NCBI RefSeq assembly: GCF_041261205.1 | Contig: NZ_JBGCCH010000035.1 | Coordinates: 33,608 to 97,607 of the forward strand | Length of the DNA stretch: 64,000 nucleotides | Reading direction: 5' to 3' | From: Catenulispora sp. MAP5-51 | GTDB lineage: Bacteria > Actinomycetota > Actinomycetes > Streptomycetales > Catenulisporaceae | Shown: positions 47,301 to 56,483 of the stretch, piece after piece | Layout: every line of letters begins with the position of its first letter | How positions within the stretch are numbered: the first letter of the stretch is position 1 | The notes under the pieces: generated by a model | Databases searched by the model: none | What the model was told of the DNA's origin: nothing | What the model saw: only the letters and a program-made list of their open reading frames with translations | Position numbers and translations under genes: made by a program

Positions 47301-48452
47301 GGGATCGCGGACGGGCTCGACGGCGTCGACCAGCTTGCCGAACGGCAGGCCGTCGTGGGCGTCGGCGTCCTGCGTCCGGCGCTTGACCCGGTGGACGAGC
47401 TCGCGGAAGGTCGGGTCGCCCGAGACGTCGATTCGCAGGACCCGCATATCAGTGAACAGACCCACCGCCGAGGACAGCGCCTCGTGCCGGCGCCGGTCCT
47501 CGGTGCCGCCGATCACCAGGTCGTCCAGCCCGGAGTAGCGGTGCAGCAGGGTGAAGAACGCGGCGACGAGCACGTCGTACCGGCTCACGCCCTCTTCCCG
47601 GGCCAGTTTCCAGGCCCGTTCCAAGCCCTCGTGCCCGACCTCGAAGTCGGCGGCGGCGCCGGCACCGCTCGGGCTGTCGCCGCGCGGCCGGTCGGTCGGG
47701 AACTCCAGCGCCTCGGCCCCGGCAAGCGCGTCGCGCCAGTACGCGACCAGCCGGTCCAGCTCGCCGGCATCAAGCCGGCCACTCTGCCAGAGGGCGTAGT
47801 CCGGGTACTGCATGGGAAGACCGGGCAGCTGCGGAGCGTCTGCGTCTGCCTCTGCTTCTCCATAGCGCGCGGCCCGGTAGTACTCGGCGAGCTCACGGAT
47901 CAGGACGCCCTCAGACCAGGCGTCGCACACCATGCGGGAGACGGTCAGCAGGAAGAGGTGGTCGTCCGGAGCCACCTTGACCAGCGCCGCACGCCACGGC
48001 GGCGTCCGGCTCAGATCGAACGGCATACCGGCGCGCAGCTCGAGGATCACGCGCGCGGCATCCAACCGCTGCTCGTGGTCCTCGCCGACCGCCTCGATCA
48101 GCGGCACCTCGACCGGGACCCGGTCGGCGACCACCTGCACGGGGCCGCCCTCACGCTCCACGATCGCGGTCCGCAGGCTGTCGTGCCGGGCCACCAGCGC
48201 GGCCAGCGCCGCGCGCAGCGCGTCCACATCGAGGTCGCCGCGAAGCCGCAGACACAGCGGAGCACCTGAAGCAGAACCCTGTGGAGCCGACAGCAGGGTC
48301 TGCTGCTCCTGAGTCAGCGGCACGGGACCGGCGTCCCGGCGCGGCGTGGGTCCCCGCCGGGCCGCGGCCTCCTGGTGTTCCTTGAGCACCGCGAGGAATC
48401 GCGCGCGGCGCGGCGCGGGCAGCGCCGCGAAACGCTGGCTCATGTCCGTCAT
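44397..48452 (-). CDS. Non-ribosomal peptide synthetase, C-A-T-TE, with altered condensation motif
   Basis: 1351 residues from ATG 48452 (AGGGGAG upstream). The condensation domain (about 30-470) keeps RHDSLRT, YPDYALWQ and LPFGKLVDAVEP, but its HHxxxDG motif reads S-R-M-V-C-D-A-W-S (residues 172-180), so both His are lost. The adenylation domain (about 490-1000) has YTSGSTGKPKG, NGYGPTECTV, YRTGDL and GKVDW. By eye its specificity positions read D-V-F-D-F-G-G-V-T, which I cannot assign. The carrier has DDFFLVGGNSLQ (Ser1040). The thioesterase has GWSYGG (Ser1177). A one-module synthetase with release domain suggests a dipeptide or loading of one amino acid for tailoring, then hydrolysis or transfer. 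Confidence 0.92.
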   Translation of the reverse strand: MTDMSQRFAALPAPRRARFLAVLKEHQEAAARRGPTPRRDAGPVPLTQEQQTLLSAPQGSASGAPLCLRLRGDLDVDALRAALAALVARHDSLRTAIVEREGGPVQVVADRVPVEVPLIEAVGEDHEQRLDAARVILELRAGMPFDLSRTPPWRAALVKVAPDDHLFLLTVSRMVCDAWSEGVLIRELAEYYRAARYGEAEADADAPQLPGLPMQYPDYALWQSGRLDAGELDRLVAYWRDALAGAEALEFPTDRPRGDSPSGAGAAADFEVGHEGLERAWKLAREEGVSRYDVLVAAFFTLLHRYSGLDDLVIGGTEDRRRHEALSSAVGLFTDMRVLRIDVSGDPTFRELVHRVKRRTQDADAHDGLPFGKLVDAVEPVRDPSRSPIFQIVFDVRDAATTAGLPGVLTSRESVRSGTSRFDMSWHLTEQTAPGADACLGIEFDTGLFDADSVARFARHYDALLSALTSAPDAPLSGARMQSPEDLAFLDAVAMGPERTIRDTTIVEEFQARASQTPDAVAVVVAGVETSYAELNAGANRLAALLRERGVVPGSRVGICLRRNLDLPTAILAVLKTGAAYVPLDTGHPPARVAEIAADAGVCAVIAHAAVGAILNEVAAPVVTLDEVRDELAAHPADNPPLAAQPHDVAYVIYTSGSTGKPKGVLLEHRGVVAFIDSTRELFDLTPADRMLGFASVTFDVSVFETFSALLTGARLCIATEDERLSIDRLQSLMERQGITVIDLPPTVMPLLAPERFAELRIAFVGGEAFSGELVNRWNRGRRLFNGYGPTECTVTMIVEECAGSWDASPPIGLPMANHVAHVLDADLRRVPLGVPGELVIGGAGLARGYLDRDELTAQKFIADPFGTAPGGRLYRTGDLVKRLADGRLVFQGRIDQQVKIRGLRIELGEVESAVTGFAGIEQVSVRAWTDEAGDKHLVCYATGIADGQVPALREHLSTLLPSYMIPSYFVVLAEMPLTGSGKVDWRRLPAPDPRRAEDGPADRARTATERVLLHEVLAPLLHNSRLGVDDDFFLVGGNSLQAVQLMSAIKARFGVEISLGDFFVSPTVAHLAATIDAARVPRALAKQDDGGRAPVVMRASSGPAQVILLHPSGGELFCYMPLLRELPADVGVIGFAADPADAAFDPADGLARTAARISEALISEGLPESCCLAGWSYGGVLAFEVARQIEERTGQQPAVVLLDAAYDEDTVPLDEATVRQRFVHDVARLAGRGGAAVRAVLDDPAAGVADIGRTLTGLGVRLELTEQELTSRYETFRACALSMQAYCPPGPYGGRITALAATPRVAVHEQWRSVSTGRFCGERVPGDHYTLFTELALGRVVAAVEDALAS

Positions 48453-48487
48453 CTTCGAGCTCCCCTGGAGATTGCGTGAGCCGCGCC

Positions 48488-49576
48488 TCACCGGACGCCC
48501 GAGTGGGCGGGCAGGTGGGCCAGCTCCGAGATGGCGATCGTCAGCACGTCGATGCCGCGCTGGAAGTCCGACAGGATGATGTGTTCGTCGTCGGCGTGGT
48601 CCAGGGCGCTGTCGCCGGGCCCGTAGGTGGCCATCGGGATGTCCCAGACCTCCGCGAGAGTGTTCATGTCCGAGGTGGCCGTCTTCACCACCAGCCGCGG
48701 CTGCGCGTGCAGCTGCCGGATGCCGGAGACCAGGGCGCGGACCGCCGGGTCGGCGCGGCCCACCCGGCAGGCGGCGACCGAGTTCAGCACTTCGAGCTCG
48801 CCGGCCTGAAGCCGGGTGCGCAGGGCCCGGACCAGTTCTTCGGCGTCGAACTCCGGCGGAGTACGGATGCTCAGATCCGCCGTCGCGCTGCTCTGGTCGG
48901 CGTTGATCCGGACCAGGGTCGCGCCCGGCTGACCGAACACGTCGTGGCCGGCCTCCGGGCCGAGCAGCTCGACCAGGGAGTCCCAGCAGGCCACGGCCAG
49001 CTCCGAGGCCTTCGGCGCCGGGTTGCTCGGGTGCGTGGCCGGACACCGGACGCTGTAGCGCAGGTCGAGCTTGCCCTTGTAGCCCAGGACCACGCTGGAC
49101 CAGCCGCTGGGCTCGCCGACGATCAGCGCGTCCGGCTGCTGGTGGGTCGCCCGGATCGCCATCGCGCCGCGCGAGCGCGGGGTCTCCTCCTCGACCACGC
49201 CGATCACCACCAGCCGGCCGCGGAAGTCCGCCGCGCCGGCCGCGGCGCAGATCATCGCCGCGAGCGGTCCCTTGGCGTCCACCGCGCCGCGGCCGTAGAG
49301 CCGGCCTTCCAGGGGGCGGACCGGGAGCACGCCGGAGACGGTGTCCAGGTGCCCCAGCAGCATCACCGTCGGGCCCTCGCCGCGTTCGATCACGCCGACG
49401 GCGTTGCCGACCTCGTCGATGTGCGCCTGGTATCCCAGGTCGCCCATGGCGCCGACCAGGAAGTCGGCCAGCGCGCGCTCGTGGTAGGAGACGGAGGGGA
49501 TCTCCAGCATGTTGCGCAGCAGTCCCAGCGCGTAGGTCTCGGTGACGCTGCCAGAGGAGGTGAACGGCCGGTTCAT
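48488..49576 (-). CDS. LysK-like M20 peptidase releasing the amino acid from AmCP
   Basis: 362 residues, ATG 49576 overlapping the lysX-like stop (ATGA). M20 metallopeptidase motifs: LLGHLDTVSG (metal His/Asp), GRGAVDAKGPLAAM (bridging Asp), VVEEETPRSRGA (Glu base), and a late HADDEHI. LysK/ArgE-type enzymes in LysW pathways hydrolyse the bond between the carrier's C-terminal Glu and the finished amino acid. The neighbours (LysX, AmCP) make that role much more likely than general peptidase activity. Confidence 0.88.
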   Translation of the reverse strand: MNRPFTSSGSVTETYALGLLRNMLEIPSVSYHERALADFLVGAMGDLGYQAHIDEVGNAVGVIERGEGPTVMLLGHLDTVSGVLPVRPLEGRLYGRGAVDAKGPLAAMICAAAGAADFRGRLVVIGVVEEETPRSRGAMAIRATHQQPDALIVGEPSGWSSVVLGYKGKLDLRYSVRCPATHPSNPAPKASELAVACWDSLVELLGPEAGHDVFGQPGATLVRINADQSSATADLSIRTPPEFDAEELVRALRTRLQAGELEVLNSVAACRVGRADPAVRALVSGIRQLHAQPRLVVKTATSDMNTLAEVWDIPMATYGPGDSALDHADDEHIILSDFQRGIDVLTIAISELAHLPAHSGVR

Positions 49577-50451
49577 CGGTGGCCTCGTTCCAGTAGATGG
49601 TCGACGATGTGGTCCGCGACGTTCACCTTCTCGGCGAGCGCGGACTGGAAGCCGGTGAACTCGACCCGGTGGTTGACCTCCAGGACCAGCAACCGGCCGT
49701 CCCGGTCCTCGATCAGGTCGACGCCGGCGATGTCGGCGCCGACGGCCGCGGCGGCCTCGACGGAGAACTTGGCGATCTCCGGGCTCACCTCGCACGGCCG
49801 GGTCTGCCCGCCGAGCGCCACATTGGTCCGCAGGGACTCCCCGGTCCGGTAGACGGCGCCGAGCACCTGCCCGCCGACCACGATCACCCGGATGTCCCGG
49901 TCCGGCTTGTCGATCAGCTCCTGGAGGTAGACCAGGTGCGACTGCGGGCCGGGCAGCGCGGCGACGTATTCGAGCACTGCTTCGGCGCTCGCGCGGTCGC
50001 GCAGCGGGACCACCAGCCGGCCCCACGAGCCGACCAGCGGCTTGATCAGGGCCGGATAGCCGAGGGAGTCCAGGGCTTCCAGCGCGGCCTGTGAAGTGAG
50101 GGCGAGCGCGGTGCGGGGCGTGGGCAGTCCGGCGGCTTCCAGGGCCTGCGTGGTGCGCCACTTGTCGCCGCACACCTCGGTGGCCTCGGAGTCGTTGACC
50201 ACCGTGACGCCGGCGGCGGTCAGGCACCGGGCCGCGTAGGCCGCGCGGACCTGGCCGATCTCCCTGTTCAGGGCCAGATCCCAGGGCCTGGCGCGTTCTC
50301 CGGCCGTGAACCACTCCCGACGCGTGTCGACGTGCTCGAAGGGGACGCGGCGGCGGTCGAAGGCGTCGAAGAGCCGTTTCTCGTCCGCGCCGACCCTGCT
50401 GGCGAGCACCGCGATCCTGCTCTGGCCCGGGCGCTGTGGTGTCGCTGACAC
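49573..50451 (-). CDS. LysX-like ATP-grasp ligase loading glutamate on AmCP
   Basis: 292 residues from GTG 50451 (GGAGG upstream; ATG 50472 is an alternative). RimK/LysX ATP-grasp motifs: DKWRTTQALEAAGLPTPRT, PALIKPLVGSWGRLVVPL, VYLQELIDKPDRDIRVIVVGG, and the Mg-binding LLVLEVNHRVEFTGF. The KPLVGSWGR and EVNHxxEF segments are those of LysX/ArgX, which attach an amino acid's alpha-amino group to the C-terminal Glu of LysW. It starts the minus-strand operon, back to back with the sulfotransferase operon. Confidence 0.9.
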   Translation of the reverse strand: MSATPQRPGQSRIAVLASRVGADEKRLFDAFDRRRVPFEHVDTRREWFTAGERARPWDLALNREIGQVRAAYAARCLTAAGVTVVNDSEATEVCGDKWRTTQALEAAGLPTPRTALALTSQAALEALDSLGYPALIKPLVGSWGRLVVPLRDRASAEAVLEYVAALPGPQSHLVYLQELIDKPDRDIRVIVVGGQVLGAVYRTGESLRTNVALGGQTRPCEVSPEIAKFSVEAAAAVGADIAGVDLIEDRDGRLLVLEVNHRVEFTGFQSALAEKVNVADHIVDHLLERGHR

Positions 50452-50703
50452 GTGACCTCCGTATAGAGCCACCGATCGGCAGACGGCATTCAGCCGTATC
50501 TGACGCTTGGAAAAGAAGGTACGAGCGAACCGGCTCGCCCTGCGTCCACAGCAGGCTCATTTCCGGGGACACGCCGCGTTGACTTCCCCTGCCCGCATCA
50601 GCGGTTTCGATTACTCCCCCCGGCCCGGCCCCGTGTCACTCTTATCTGGATTCGAACACTCGCCGCAGCAATGTCCTTTGTGTGCTTGGAGAAAGGGGGA
50701 ACC
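50452..50703. promoter_or_regulatory. Divergent promoter region of the AmCP cluster
   Basis: 252 bp between the LysX-like start (minus) and the sulfotransferase start (plus). Both main operons must begin here. It is richer in A/T than its surroundings. I see no StrR-type repeat and no strong inverted repeat; the SARP-STAND protein would be expected to bind direct repeats near the -35 region. Confidence 0.45.
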
Positions 50704-51489
50704 GTGGGACACACGCCGGAGCCGACACCGGTACTGGCACTCTGGAGCGCGCCTCGCAGCCGCTCCACCGCCTTCGCCCGGATGATGACGGAGCGAGAAG
50801 ACCGCGTCGTCGTGCACGAGCCGTTCTCGCAGGTGGTCGACTTCGGTGAGGTGAAGGTCGGCGAGCAGGTCGCGCGCAGCGAGCAGGACGTGCTCGCGGC
50901 GCTGCGCGGCATCGCGGCGCGGACGCCGGTGTTCTTCAAGGACACCACGGACTTCCACTATCCCGCGGTGCTCGCCGACCAGGACTTCCTGACCGGCGCG
51001 ACCCACACCTTCATCATCCGGCACCCGGCCGAGGCCATCGCCTCGCACCACGCCCTCAATCCGGACCTGGGGCGCGAGGAGATCGGCTTCGCCCGGCTCT
51101 TCGAGATCTTCGCCGCCGTGCAGGCCGCCACCGGTGCCGTTCCGGTCGTGATCGACTCCGACGATCTGCTCGACCGGCCGGCTGAAACCGTGCGGGCGTA
51201 CTGCGCGGCGGTCGGCATCCCCTTCATGGAAGAGGCGCTCAGCTGGCAGCCGGGCATGCGCTCGGAGTGGCGGGCGACCAGCAAGTGGCACGCGTCGACC
51301 AGCGCGACGGCCGGCTTCGGCCGCGGCGGTGGCGACGGCGGTGAAGGCAGCAGCGACGGCAGCGGCGACCGCAGCGCGAGCCGCGCCAAGGCGGTCGAGA
51401 AGGTCCAGGGGCACCCGGTGCTGCGGGCGCACCGCGACTACCACCTGCCCTACTACGAGAAGCTGCGCGCGGCCGCGCTCCGGCCCTGA
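50704..51489 (+). CDS. Sulfotransferase (candidate activator for aziridine formation)
   Basis: 261 residues from GTG 50704, with AAAGGGGGA 4 nt before it; ATG 50671 is upstream but lacks a good site. 5'-PSB loop: LWSAPRSRSTAFARMM; 3'-PB motif: FIIRHPAEAIASHH. A low-complexity GRGGGDGGEGSSDGSGDRS insert lies near the C-terminus. In vazabitide biosynthesis a sulfate ester next to an amino group is eliminated to give the aziridine; this enzyme could install that sulfate. It starts the plus-strand operon and is followed by the two candidate aziridine-forming proteins. Confidence 0.85.
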   Translation: MGHTPEPTPVLALWSAPRSRSTAFARMMTEREDRVVVHEPFSQVVDFGEVKVGEQVARSEQDVLAALRGIAARTPVFFKDTTDFHYPAVLADQDFLTGATHTFIIRHPAEAIASHHALNPDLGREEIGFARLFEIFAAVQAATGAVPVVIDSDDLLDRPAETVRAYCAAVGIPFMEEALSWQPGMRSEWRATSKWHASTSATAGFGRGGGDGGEGSSDGSGDRSASRAKAVEKVQGHPVLRAHRDYHLPYYEKLRAAALRP

Positions 51490-51586
51490 TCGCGCTTATT
51501 CCGAGGTAACCACGGCGCTGACGAAAACAGCTGTGACCGCGACTAGGTTCTGCGGTGCAGAACGGATTTCAGATGAGGTGGATCAC

Positions 51587-52174
51587 GTGACGGACATTTC
51601 GATGTCCTCCGCCAAAGCAAGGCTTTGCGATCCGGTCGACATCTCCGGCCATCGCAACAACAAAGCCATCTCCGCGGCGACGGAGACCAAAGCGGGGGCT
51701 TTCAACGTATGGGGAAACTCGTTCGCGGCGGAATACCTGCCCGCGGGCGGGAGCCTCGTGGAGGTGGACGGCGTCCCCTTCGAATTCCCCCCGGTCGGCG
51801 AAGGGCCGGACAACATCCGCTCGTCCGGGCAGTTCATCAAGGTCCCGGAGGGCCGCTACGACTGGATCCACCTGCTCGCCGCCTCCGAGCGGCGGGCGGA
51901 GGACTGCATGGACCTGAGTTTCGCCGACGGCTCGGTGGACGCCGAGAAGGTGCGGATCTCCGACTTCTGGGGCGCGCCGGCGTGGTTCGGCGAGGTGAAG
52001 GCCTTCGAGAGCCTGGCCATGCACTACCCGCACCACGTGCAGCGAGGCGTGCCGGCCATGATGTGGGCGCAGCGCGTGCCGGTCACCCGGCGGGCCGCGA
52101 TGACCGGCCTGCTGCTGCCCCGCAACGTCGCGCTGCACATCTTCGCGATCACCCTTCAGCGGGCGGAGGTCTGA
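51587..52174 (+). CDS. Candidate aziridine-forming subunit (Vzb10/11 or AziU3/U2-like)
   Basis: 195 residues from GTG 51587. Motifs: DISGHRNNKAISAATETKAGAFNVWGNSF, LVEVDGVPFEFPP, DNIRSSGQFIKVPEGRYDWIHLLAASERRAEDCMDLSF, with a predicted beta-rich fold (D-x-S-F strand, then WGAPAWFG). I recognise no classical family. The published Vzb10/11 and AziU3/U2 enzymes have a new fold and act as a two-protein complex encoded by adjacent genes, next to a sulfotransferase, transketolase and AmCP. This gene and the next occupy the same place. Identity is inferred from context, not from direct alignment. It ends 1 bp before the next gene's start. Confidence 0.6.
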   Translation: MTDISMSSAKARLCDPVDISGHRNNKAISAATETKAGAFNVWGNSFAAEYLPAGGSLVEVDGVPFEFPPVGEGPDNIRSSGQFIKVPEGRYDWIHLLAASERRAEDCMDLSFADGSVDAEKVRISDFWGAPAWFGEVKAFESLAMHYPHHVQRGVPAMMWAQRVPVTRRAAMTGLLLPRNVALHIFAITLQRAEV

Positions 52175-52175
52175 C

Positions 52176-53228
52176 ATGACCGCCGAGATGACGACGCGGA
52201 CCTCGATGATCCGCGGCCCGGAGCCCGAGTGGTGGTACCGCGATCTGGTCAGCTGCCTGCAGGCCACGTTCGGCACCGTGCTGGCCCGGGCGGGCGTCGA
52301 TCCGCTGTCCGTGCTCGGCGCCAGCTGGCGGTTCCTGCACCTGCCGGGCGATATCCGTTCCGAAGAGTTCTACTACCCGTGCGTACCGGATGCCGCCGGC
52401 GAGATCGATCTGGGTGCCGCGCTGGCCCCGCACCACGAGCTGCACGCGCGCTGGTGGCAGCCCGCCGACGAGGACGACGTGTGGCAGGAGGTGCGGCGGA
52501 CGCTGGCCGAGGACCGGCTGGTGATCGCCGCCGTGGACAACTTCCATCTGCCCTTCCGGCCCGCCTACGGCGATGTGCACGCCGCGCATCTGGTCGTGGT
52601 CTACGGCCTCGATGAGACCCGCGGGGTGGTGTACGTCTCCGACGCGATGCCCCCGGCGTTCCGCGGTGCCGTGCCGATCGGGGAGTTCCTGCGCAGCTGG
52701 GGTTCGCTGAACCCGGCCGACTGGCAGGACGCGTTCTTCAGCGCGTCGCAGATCGGCCGGCGCTGCCTGGACGTCCGGCTCGACGCCACCCCCGCGCCGC
52801 TGACCCCCGAGCTGCTCGGCGGCTACCTGCGCGCCGACATCGAGGCGAACGCCTCGGGCATCGCCGCGCGGACCGGGCTGGCCGGGTTCGACGCCTTCAC
52901 CAAGGAGCTGCTGGAGCGCTGCCGCGCCGGGGACGCCGACGCGCTGACCGAGCTGTATCCGTTCGGCTGGGCGATGCAGGCGCAGGCCTCGCTGCACGGC
53001 GAACTGCTGCGCCGCTGCGGCCGGCAGTGGGACGACCCGCAGCTGGCCGGGGCCGGCCGCGCGGTCGAACTCGTCGCACACGCCTGGACCGGGCTGCGGT
53101 TCACCGGCGCGCACGGCCTGCCGGACCCCAAGGCGGCCGCGTCCGACATCGCCCACCACACCACCGCGCTGCGCGCGAACTACGCGCGCGCGTACGACGC
53201 CGTCGGCGCGGCCGCGGACCGCCTCTGA
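52176..53228 (+). CDS. BtrH-N-like protein, candidate partner of the aziridine-forming complex
   Basis: 350 residues. The middle (about residues 105-165) has AVDNFHLPFRPAYGDVHAAHLVVVYGLDETRGVVYVSD, a pattern resembling the BtrH N-terminal (papain-like) domain, with paired His but no obvious nucleophilic Cys beside it. The C-terminal ~130 residues are helical (HGELLRRCGRQWDDPQLAGAGRAVELV). Adjacency (1-bp gap) to the 195-residue protein suggests a stable heteromeric pair. It could be the larger half of an AziU3/U2-type enzyme, or an acyl-transfer protein. Its stop region contains quasi-repeats GCGGCTCCGA/GCGGCGCTGA. Confidence 0.6.
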   Translation: MTAEMTTRTSMIRGPEPEWWYRDLVSCLQATFGTVLARAGVDPLSVLGASWRFLHLPGDIRSEEFYYPCVPDAAGEIDLGAALAPHHELHARWWQPADEDDVWQEVRRTLAEDRLVIAAVDNFHLPFRPAYGDVHAAHLVVVYGLDETRGVVYVSDAMPPAFRGAVPIGEFLRSWGSLNPADWQDAFFSASQIGRRCLDVRLDATPAPLTPELLGGYLRADIEANASGIAARTGLAGFDAFTKELLERCRAGDADALTELYPFGWAMQAQASLHGELLRRCGRQWDDPQLAGAGRAVELVAHAWTGLRFTGAHGLPDPKAAASDIAHHTTALRANYARAYDAVGAAADRL

Positions 53229-53347
53229 GCGGCTCCGAGCGGCGCTGAGCACCTCTGAACTCTGAGCATCTCTGCGCGCCCCTGAACCGCCCTGACCGCC
53301 CGCGGTACGGCTGGTTCGGCCGCCGTGACCTCGTGAACGGGAGAATG

Positions 53348-54646
53348 ATGAGCAAGCTCGCAGCATTCGGCGGAACGGCGGTCGTGCCCAAGCACCTGCG
53401 CCGCTCGGAATGGCCGCTGGTCGAGGACGACGATCGCAAAGCCGTGATGACCGCGCTGGACGGCGCACGGCTGGTGTCCGACACCGACGGGGACAACCCG
53501 GTGTCGGCCCTGGAGCAGGACTGGGCCCGGCAGTTCGGCTACGAGCACTGCGTCGCGGTGTCCAACGGCACCGCGGCGCTGTCGCTGGCCTTGTCCGCGC
53601 TGGGCGTCGGGCCGGGCGACGAGGTGATCGTGCCCGCGCTGAGCTTCATCGCCACCGGGCTGGCACCGGTGCACCAGATGGCGGTGCCCGTGTTCGCCGA
53701 CATCGACCCGGTCACCTTCAACCTCGACCCGGACGACCTCGAGCGCCGGATCACCGACCGGACCGCGGCGATCATCCCGGTGCACCTGCACGGCGCCCCG
53801 GCCGACATGGACCGGATCATGGCGATCGCCGCGCGGCACGGCATCCCGGTCCTGGAGGACGCGGCCCAGGCCCCCGGGGCCACGCACCGCGGCCGGCCGG
53901 TCGGCTCGATCGGGGCCGCGGGCTCGTTCAGCCTGCAGGTCAGCAAGAACATCCCGACCTGCGGCGAGGGCGGTCTGCTGGTGACCGGCGACGCCGGACT
54001 GGCCGCGGCGATGCGCCGGGGCCGGCAGTTCGGCGAGGTGATCGAGGCCGGGCGCGAGCGCGACTACGTGTCCTACGGTCTGGGCTGGAACCACAAGATG
54101 AACGGCCTGCAGGCCGCGTTCACCAGCTCCCAGCTGACCCGCTTCGAGGACTACGAGCGCGCCCGGCAGGCCAACATCACCGCGTTCCTCGCGCGGCTGG
54201 CGAAGCTGCCGGGCCTGCGGATCCCGACCGCGCTCCCGGACACCACGCATGTCTGGCACATCCTGCGGTTCCGCTTCGACCCGGCCGCGTTCGGCTTGGA
54301 CGGCGTGCGGCCCGAAGCGCTGCGCTCGACTTTGCGCCGGCTGCTGCGTGCCGAGGGCGTGCCGGTGTCCCAGTACCAGCTGATGCCCCTGCCCGACCAG
54401 AAGGTGTTCGTCGACCGGCTCGGCTTCGGCGTGGGGCACCACCCGTGGGCGCTGACCGGGGCGGCGGGGACCACCGCGGGCGAGGGCTATCCGGTGACCC
54501 GTGCGGTCATCGCCGATTCCCTGACCATCCAGAAGCGCCACCTCAATCCGGGAGCCGGCGATCTGCTCGGCCGGTACGCGGAGGCCTTCGAGAAGGTGTG
54601 GGCCGCCGGCGACATGGTGGCCACGCTGGCGAAGGCGGCGTCATGA
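53348..54646 (+). CDS. DegT/DnrJ/EryC1 (AHBA synthase-like) PLP aminotransferase
   Basis: 432 residues from ATG 53348 (ATG 53345 is adjacent; GGGAG upstream). Fold type I motifs: [57 protein letters not shown], and the PLP Lys200 in [21 protein letters not shown]. The SKN-GEGG loop is that of AHBA synthases and sugar aminotransferases. In the DADH-type pathway an aminotransferase adds the second amino group to the ketose made by transketolase, which fits the next two genes. It overlaps the transketolase gene (ATGA). Confidence 0.9.
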   Translation: MSKLAAFGGTAVVPKHLRRSEWPLVEDDDRKAVMTALDGARLVSDTDGDNPVSALEQDWARQFGYEHCVAVSNGTAALSLALSALGVGPGDEVIVPALSFIATGLAPVHQMAVPVFADIDPVTFNLDPDDLERRITDRTAAIIPVHLHGAPADMDRIMAIAARHGIPVLEDAAQAPGATHRGRPVGSIGAAGSFSLQVSKNIPTCGEGGLLVTGDAGLAAAMRRGRQFGEVIEAGRERDYVSYGLGWNHKMNGLQAAFTSSQLTRFEDYERARQANITAFLARLAKLPGLRIPTALPDTTHVWHILRFRFDPAAFGLDGVRPEALRSTLRRLLRAEGVPVSQYQLMPLPDQKVFVDRLGFGVGHHPWALTGAAGTTAGEGYPVTRAVIADSLTIQKRHLNPGAGDLLGRYAEAFEKVWAAGDMVATLAKAAS

Positions 54647-55503
54647 CGGGCACGCAGCTCCTGGAGCGGGAGGCGCCGGAGGCGCTGGAGCACCTTGAGG
54701 CGATCGCCGCGCGCATCCGCTCGCACGTCGTCGACATGTGCGCCGGGCCCGAAGGCGGCCATCTCGGCGGGGCGTTCTCCTGCGCCGATGTGCTCACCGC
54801 GCTGTATTTCTCGGTGCTGAACGTGGATCCGGAGCGGCCGGAGGATCCGGATCGCGACCGTTTCCTGCTCAGCAAGGGCCACGCCGCCGTCGGCCTGTAC
54901 GCGACGCTGGCCGAGCGGGGCTTCTTCCCGGTGGCCGAGCTCGCCGGCTACGGCCGCCCCGGCAGCCGGCTGATGGGCCATCCCGTGCGCGCGGTGCCCG
55001 GCGTGGAACTGCCGACCGGGTCGCTCGGCCACGGGCTCGCCCTGGCTTGCGGCTTCGCGCTCGCCAACCGGTACGCCGGCCGCGGCGCGCGCAGCTTCGT
55101 GCTGCTCGGCGACGGCGAGTTGCAGGAGGGCTCGGTGTGGGAGGCCGCGATCGCGGCCGCCTCGCTGCGGCTGGACCGGCTGGTCGCGATCGTGGACCGC
55201 AACGGCCTGCAGCTGACCGGCGCCACCGAGGGCATCGCCCCGATGGAGCCGCTGGCCGAGCGCTGGAGCAGTTTCGGGTGGGCGGTCCGCGACGTGGACG
55301 GGCACGACCCGGCCGCGCTCGCGCACCACCTCGGCGCGGCGCCGTGGGAGCCCGGCAAGCCGAGCGTGCTCATCGCGCGCACGGTCAAGGGCCACGGATT
55401 GCCGTTCCTGGCCGGCCGCAGCTCCAGCCACTATGTGACGCTCTCGCCGCGCAACCACGCCCGGGCACTCAGTGCCCTGCGACGCCCGGAGGTTCTGGGA
55501 TGA
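54643..55503 (+). CDS. Transketolase, N-terminal (ThDP-binding) subunit
   Basis: 286 residues. Typical split transketolase N-half: [67 protein letters not shown] with the ThDP-binding GDG...N motif, and TVKGHGLPF. Paired with the next gene it would transfer a two-carbon ketol unit. In AmCP pathways the acceptor is carrier-bound glutamate semialdehyde, giving the C7 skeleton. Overlaps both neighbours by 4 bp. Confidence 0.93.
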   Translation: MTGTQLLEREAPEALEHLEAIAARIRSHVVDMCAGPEGGHLGGAFSCADVLTALYFSVLNVDPERPEDPDRDRFLLSKGHAAVGLYATLAERGFFPVAELAGYGRPGSRLMGHPVRAVPGVELPTGSLGHGLALACGFALANRYAGRGARSFVLLGDGELQEGSVWEAAIAAASLRLDRLVAIVDRNGLQLTGATEGIAPMEPLAERWSSFGWAVRDVDGHDPAALAHHLGAAPWEPGKPSVLIARTVKGHGLPFLAGRSSSHYVTLSPRNHARALSALRRPEVLG

Positions 55504-56483
55504 GTCCCGGGATGAGCCGCGCGACGCGCGAGGCGTACCGCGACACCCTGCTTCCGCTGCTGGGCCGGCATCCCGAGCTGATGTGCCTGGACTCCGACAC
55601 CGGCCTGTTCGGCGCCGATCACGTCGCCGAGGCGGGCGAGCAGTACCTCAACATCGGCATCGCCGAGCAGAACCTGATGGGCGTGGCCGCCGGGATGGCC
55701 GCGTGCGGGCGCGTGCCGTTCGTCAACACGATGGCCGCCTTCGCCGCGTCCCGGGCCCTGGAGGCGATCAAGATAGACATCGCCTACAACCGGTTGCCGG
55801 TCCGCATCATGGCCACCCACGGCGGTCTGGCCGCCGGCCACCTCGGCCCGACGCACCAGGCGCTGGAAGACCTCGCGGTCATGCGGGTGCTGCCCGGGAT
55901 GACCGTGGTGGTGCCGGCGGACGCCGCCGCCACGGAGGCGTTCGTCGAGCAGAGCGTGGACCTGCCCGGACCGCTCTACGTCCGGCTCGGCCGCAAGCCC
56001 ACCCCGCCCCTGCCCGACGGCCCGCCCCCGGTCATCGGCCAGGCGCAGACCCTGCGGCACGGTGACGACGTCGTGCTCGTCGCCTGCGGCCCCTACCCGG
56101 TGCTCGCCTGCCTGGCCGCCGCGGACGCCCTGGCCGCGGACGGCGTCCAGGCCTGCGTGCTGAACATGCACACGCTGCGGCCGCTGGACACCGCGACGCT
56201 GGCCGCCGCGGCCCGCCCGACCCGGCTCGTGGTGACCCTCGAAGAGCACTGGCGCAGCGGGGGCCTGGGCGGCGCGGTGGCCGAGGCGCTGGCCGAGACC
56301 GAGCCCGTCAGGGTACTGCGACTCGGCGTGCCCGACACCTTCGTCGGCGAGGTCGGCAACCAGGAACACCTCGTCAGGCATTACGACCTCACCGCGGAGC
56401 GGGTCGCGGGGGCGGTCCGTACCGCCCTGCACACGGCGGCCCGCTCCGTCACACCCGATCACGACAAGGAGCTCATCTCATGA
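55500..56483 (+). CDS. Transketolase, C-terminal subunit
   Basis: 327 residues. Pyr-domain and C-domain of transketolase: DSDTGLFGADHVAEAGEQYLNIGIAEQNLMGVAAGMAACG (conserved Glu that activates ThDP), FAASRALEAIKIDIAYN, THGGLAAGHLGPTHQALEDLAVMR, then YVRLGRKP and the ferredoxin-like C-terminus. Similar in layout to 1-deoxyxylulose synthase halves, but its place fits the amino acid pathway. Overlaps the AmCP gene by 4 bp (ATGA). Confidence 0.93.
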   Translation: MSPGMSRATREAYRDTLLPLLGRHPELMCLDSDTGLFGADHVAEAGEQYLNIGIAEQNLMGVAAGMAACGRVPFVNTMAAFAASRALEAIKIDIAYNRLPVRIMATHGGLAAGHLGPTHQALEDLAVMRVLPGMTVVVPADAAATEAFVEQSVDLPGPLYVRLGRKPTPPLPDGPPPVIGQAQTLRHGDDVVLVACGPYPVLACLAAADALAADGVQACVLNMHTLRPLDTATLAAAARPTRLVVTLEEHWRSGGLGGAVAEALAETEPVRVLRLGVPDTFVGEVGNQEHLVRHYDLTAERVAGAVRTALHTAARSVTPDHDKELIS

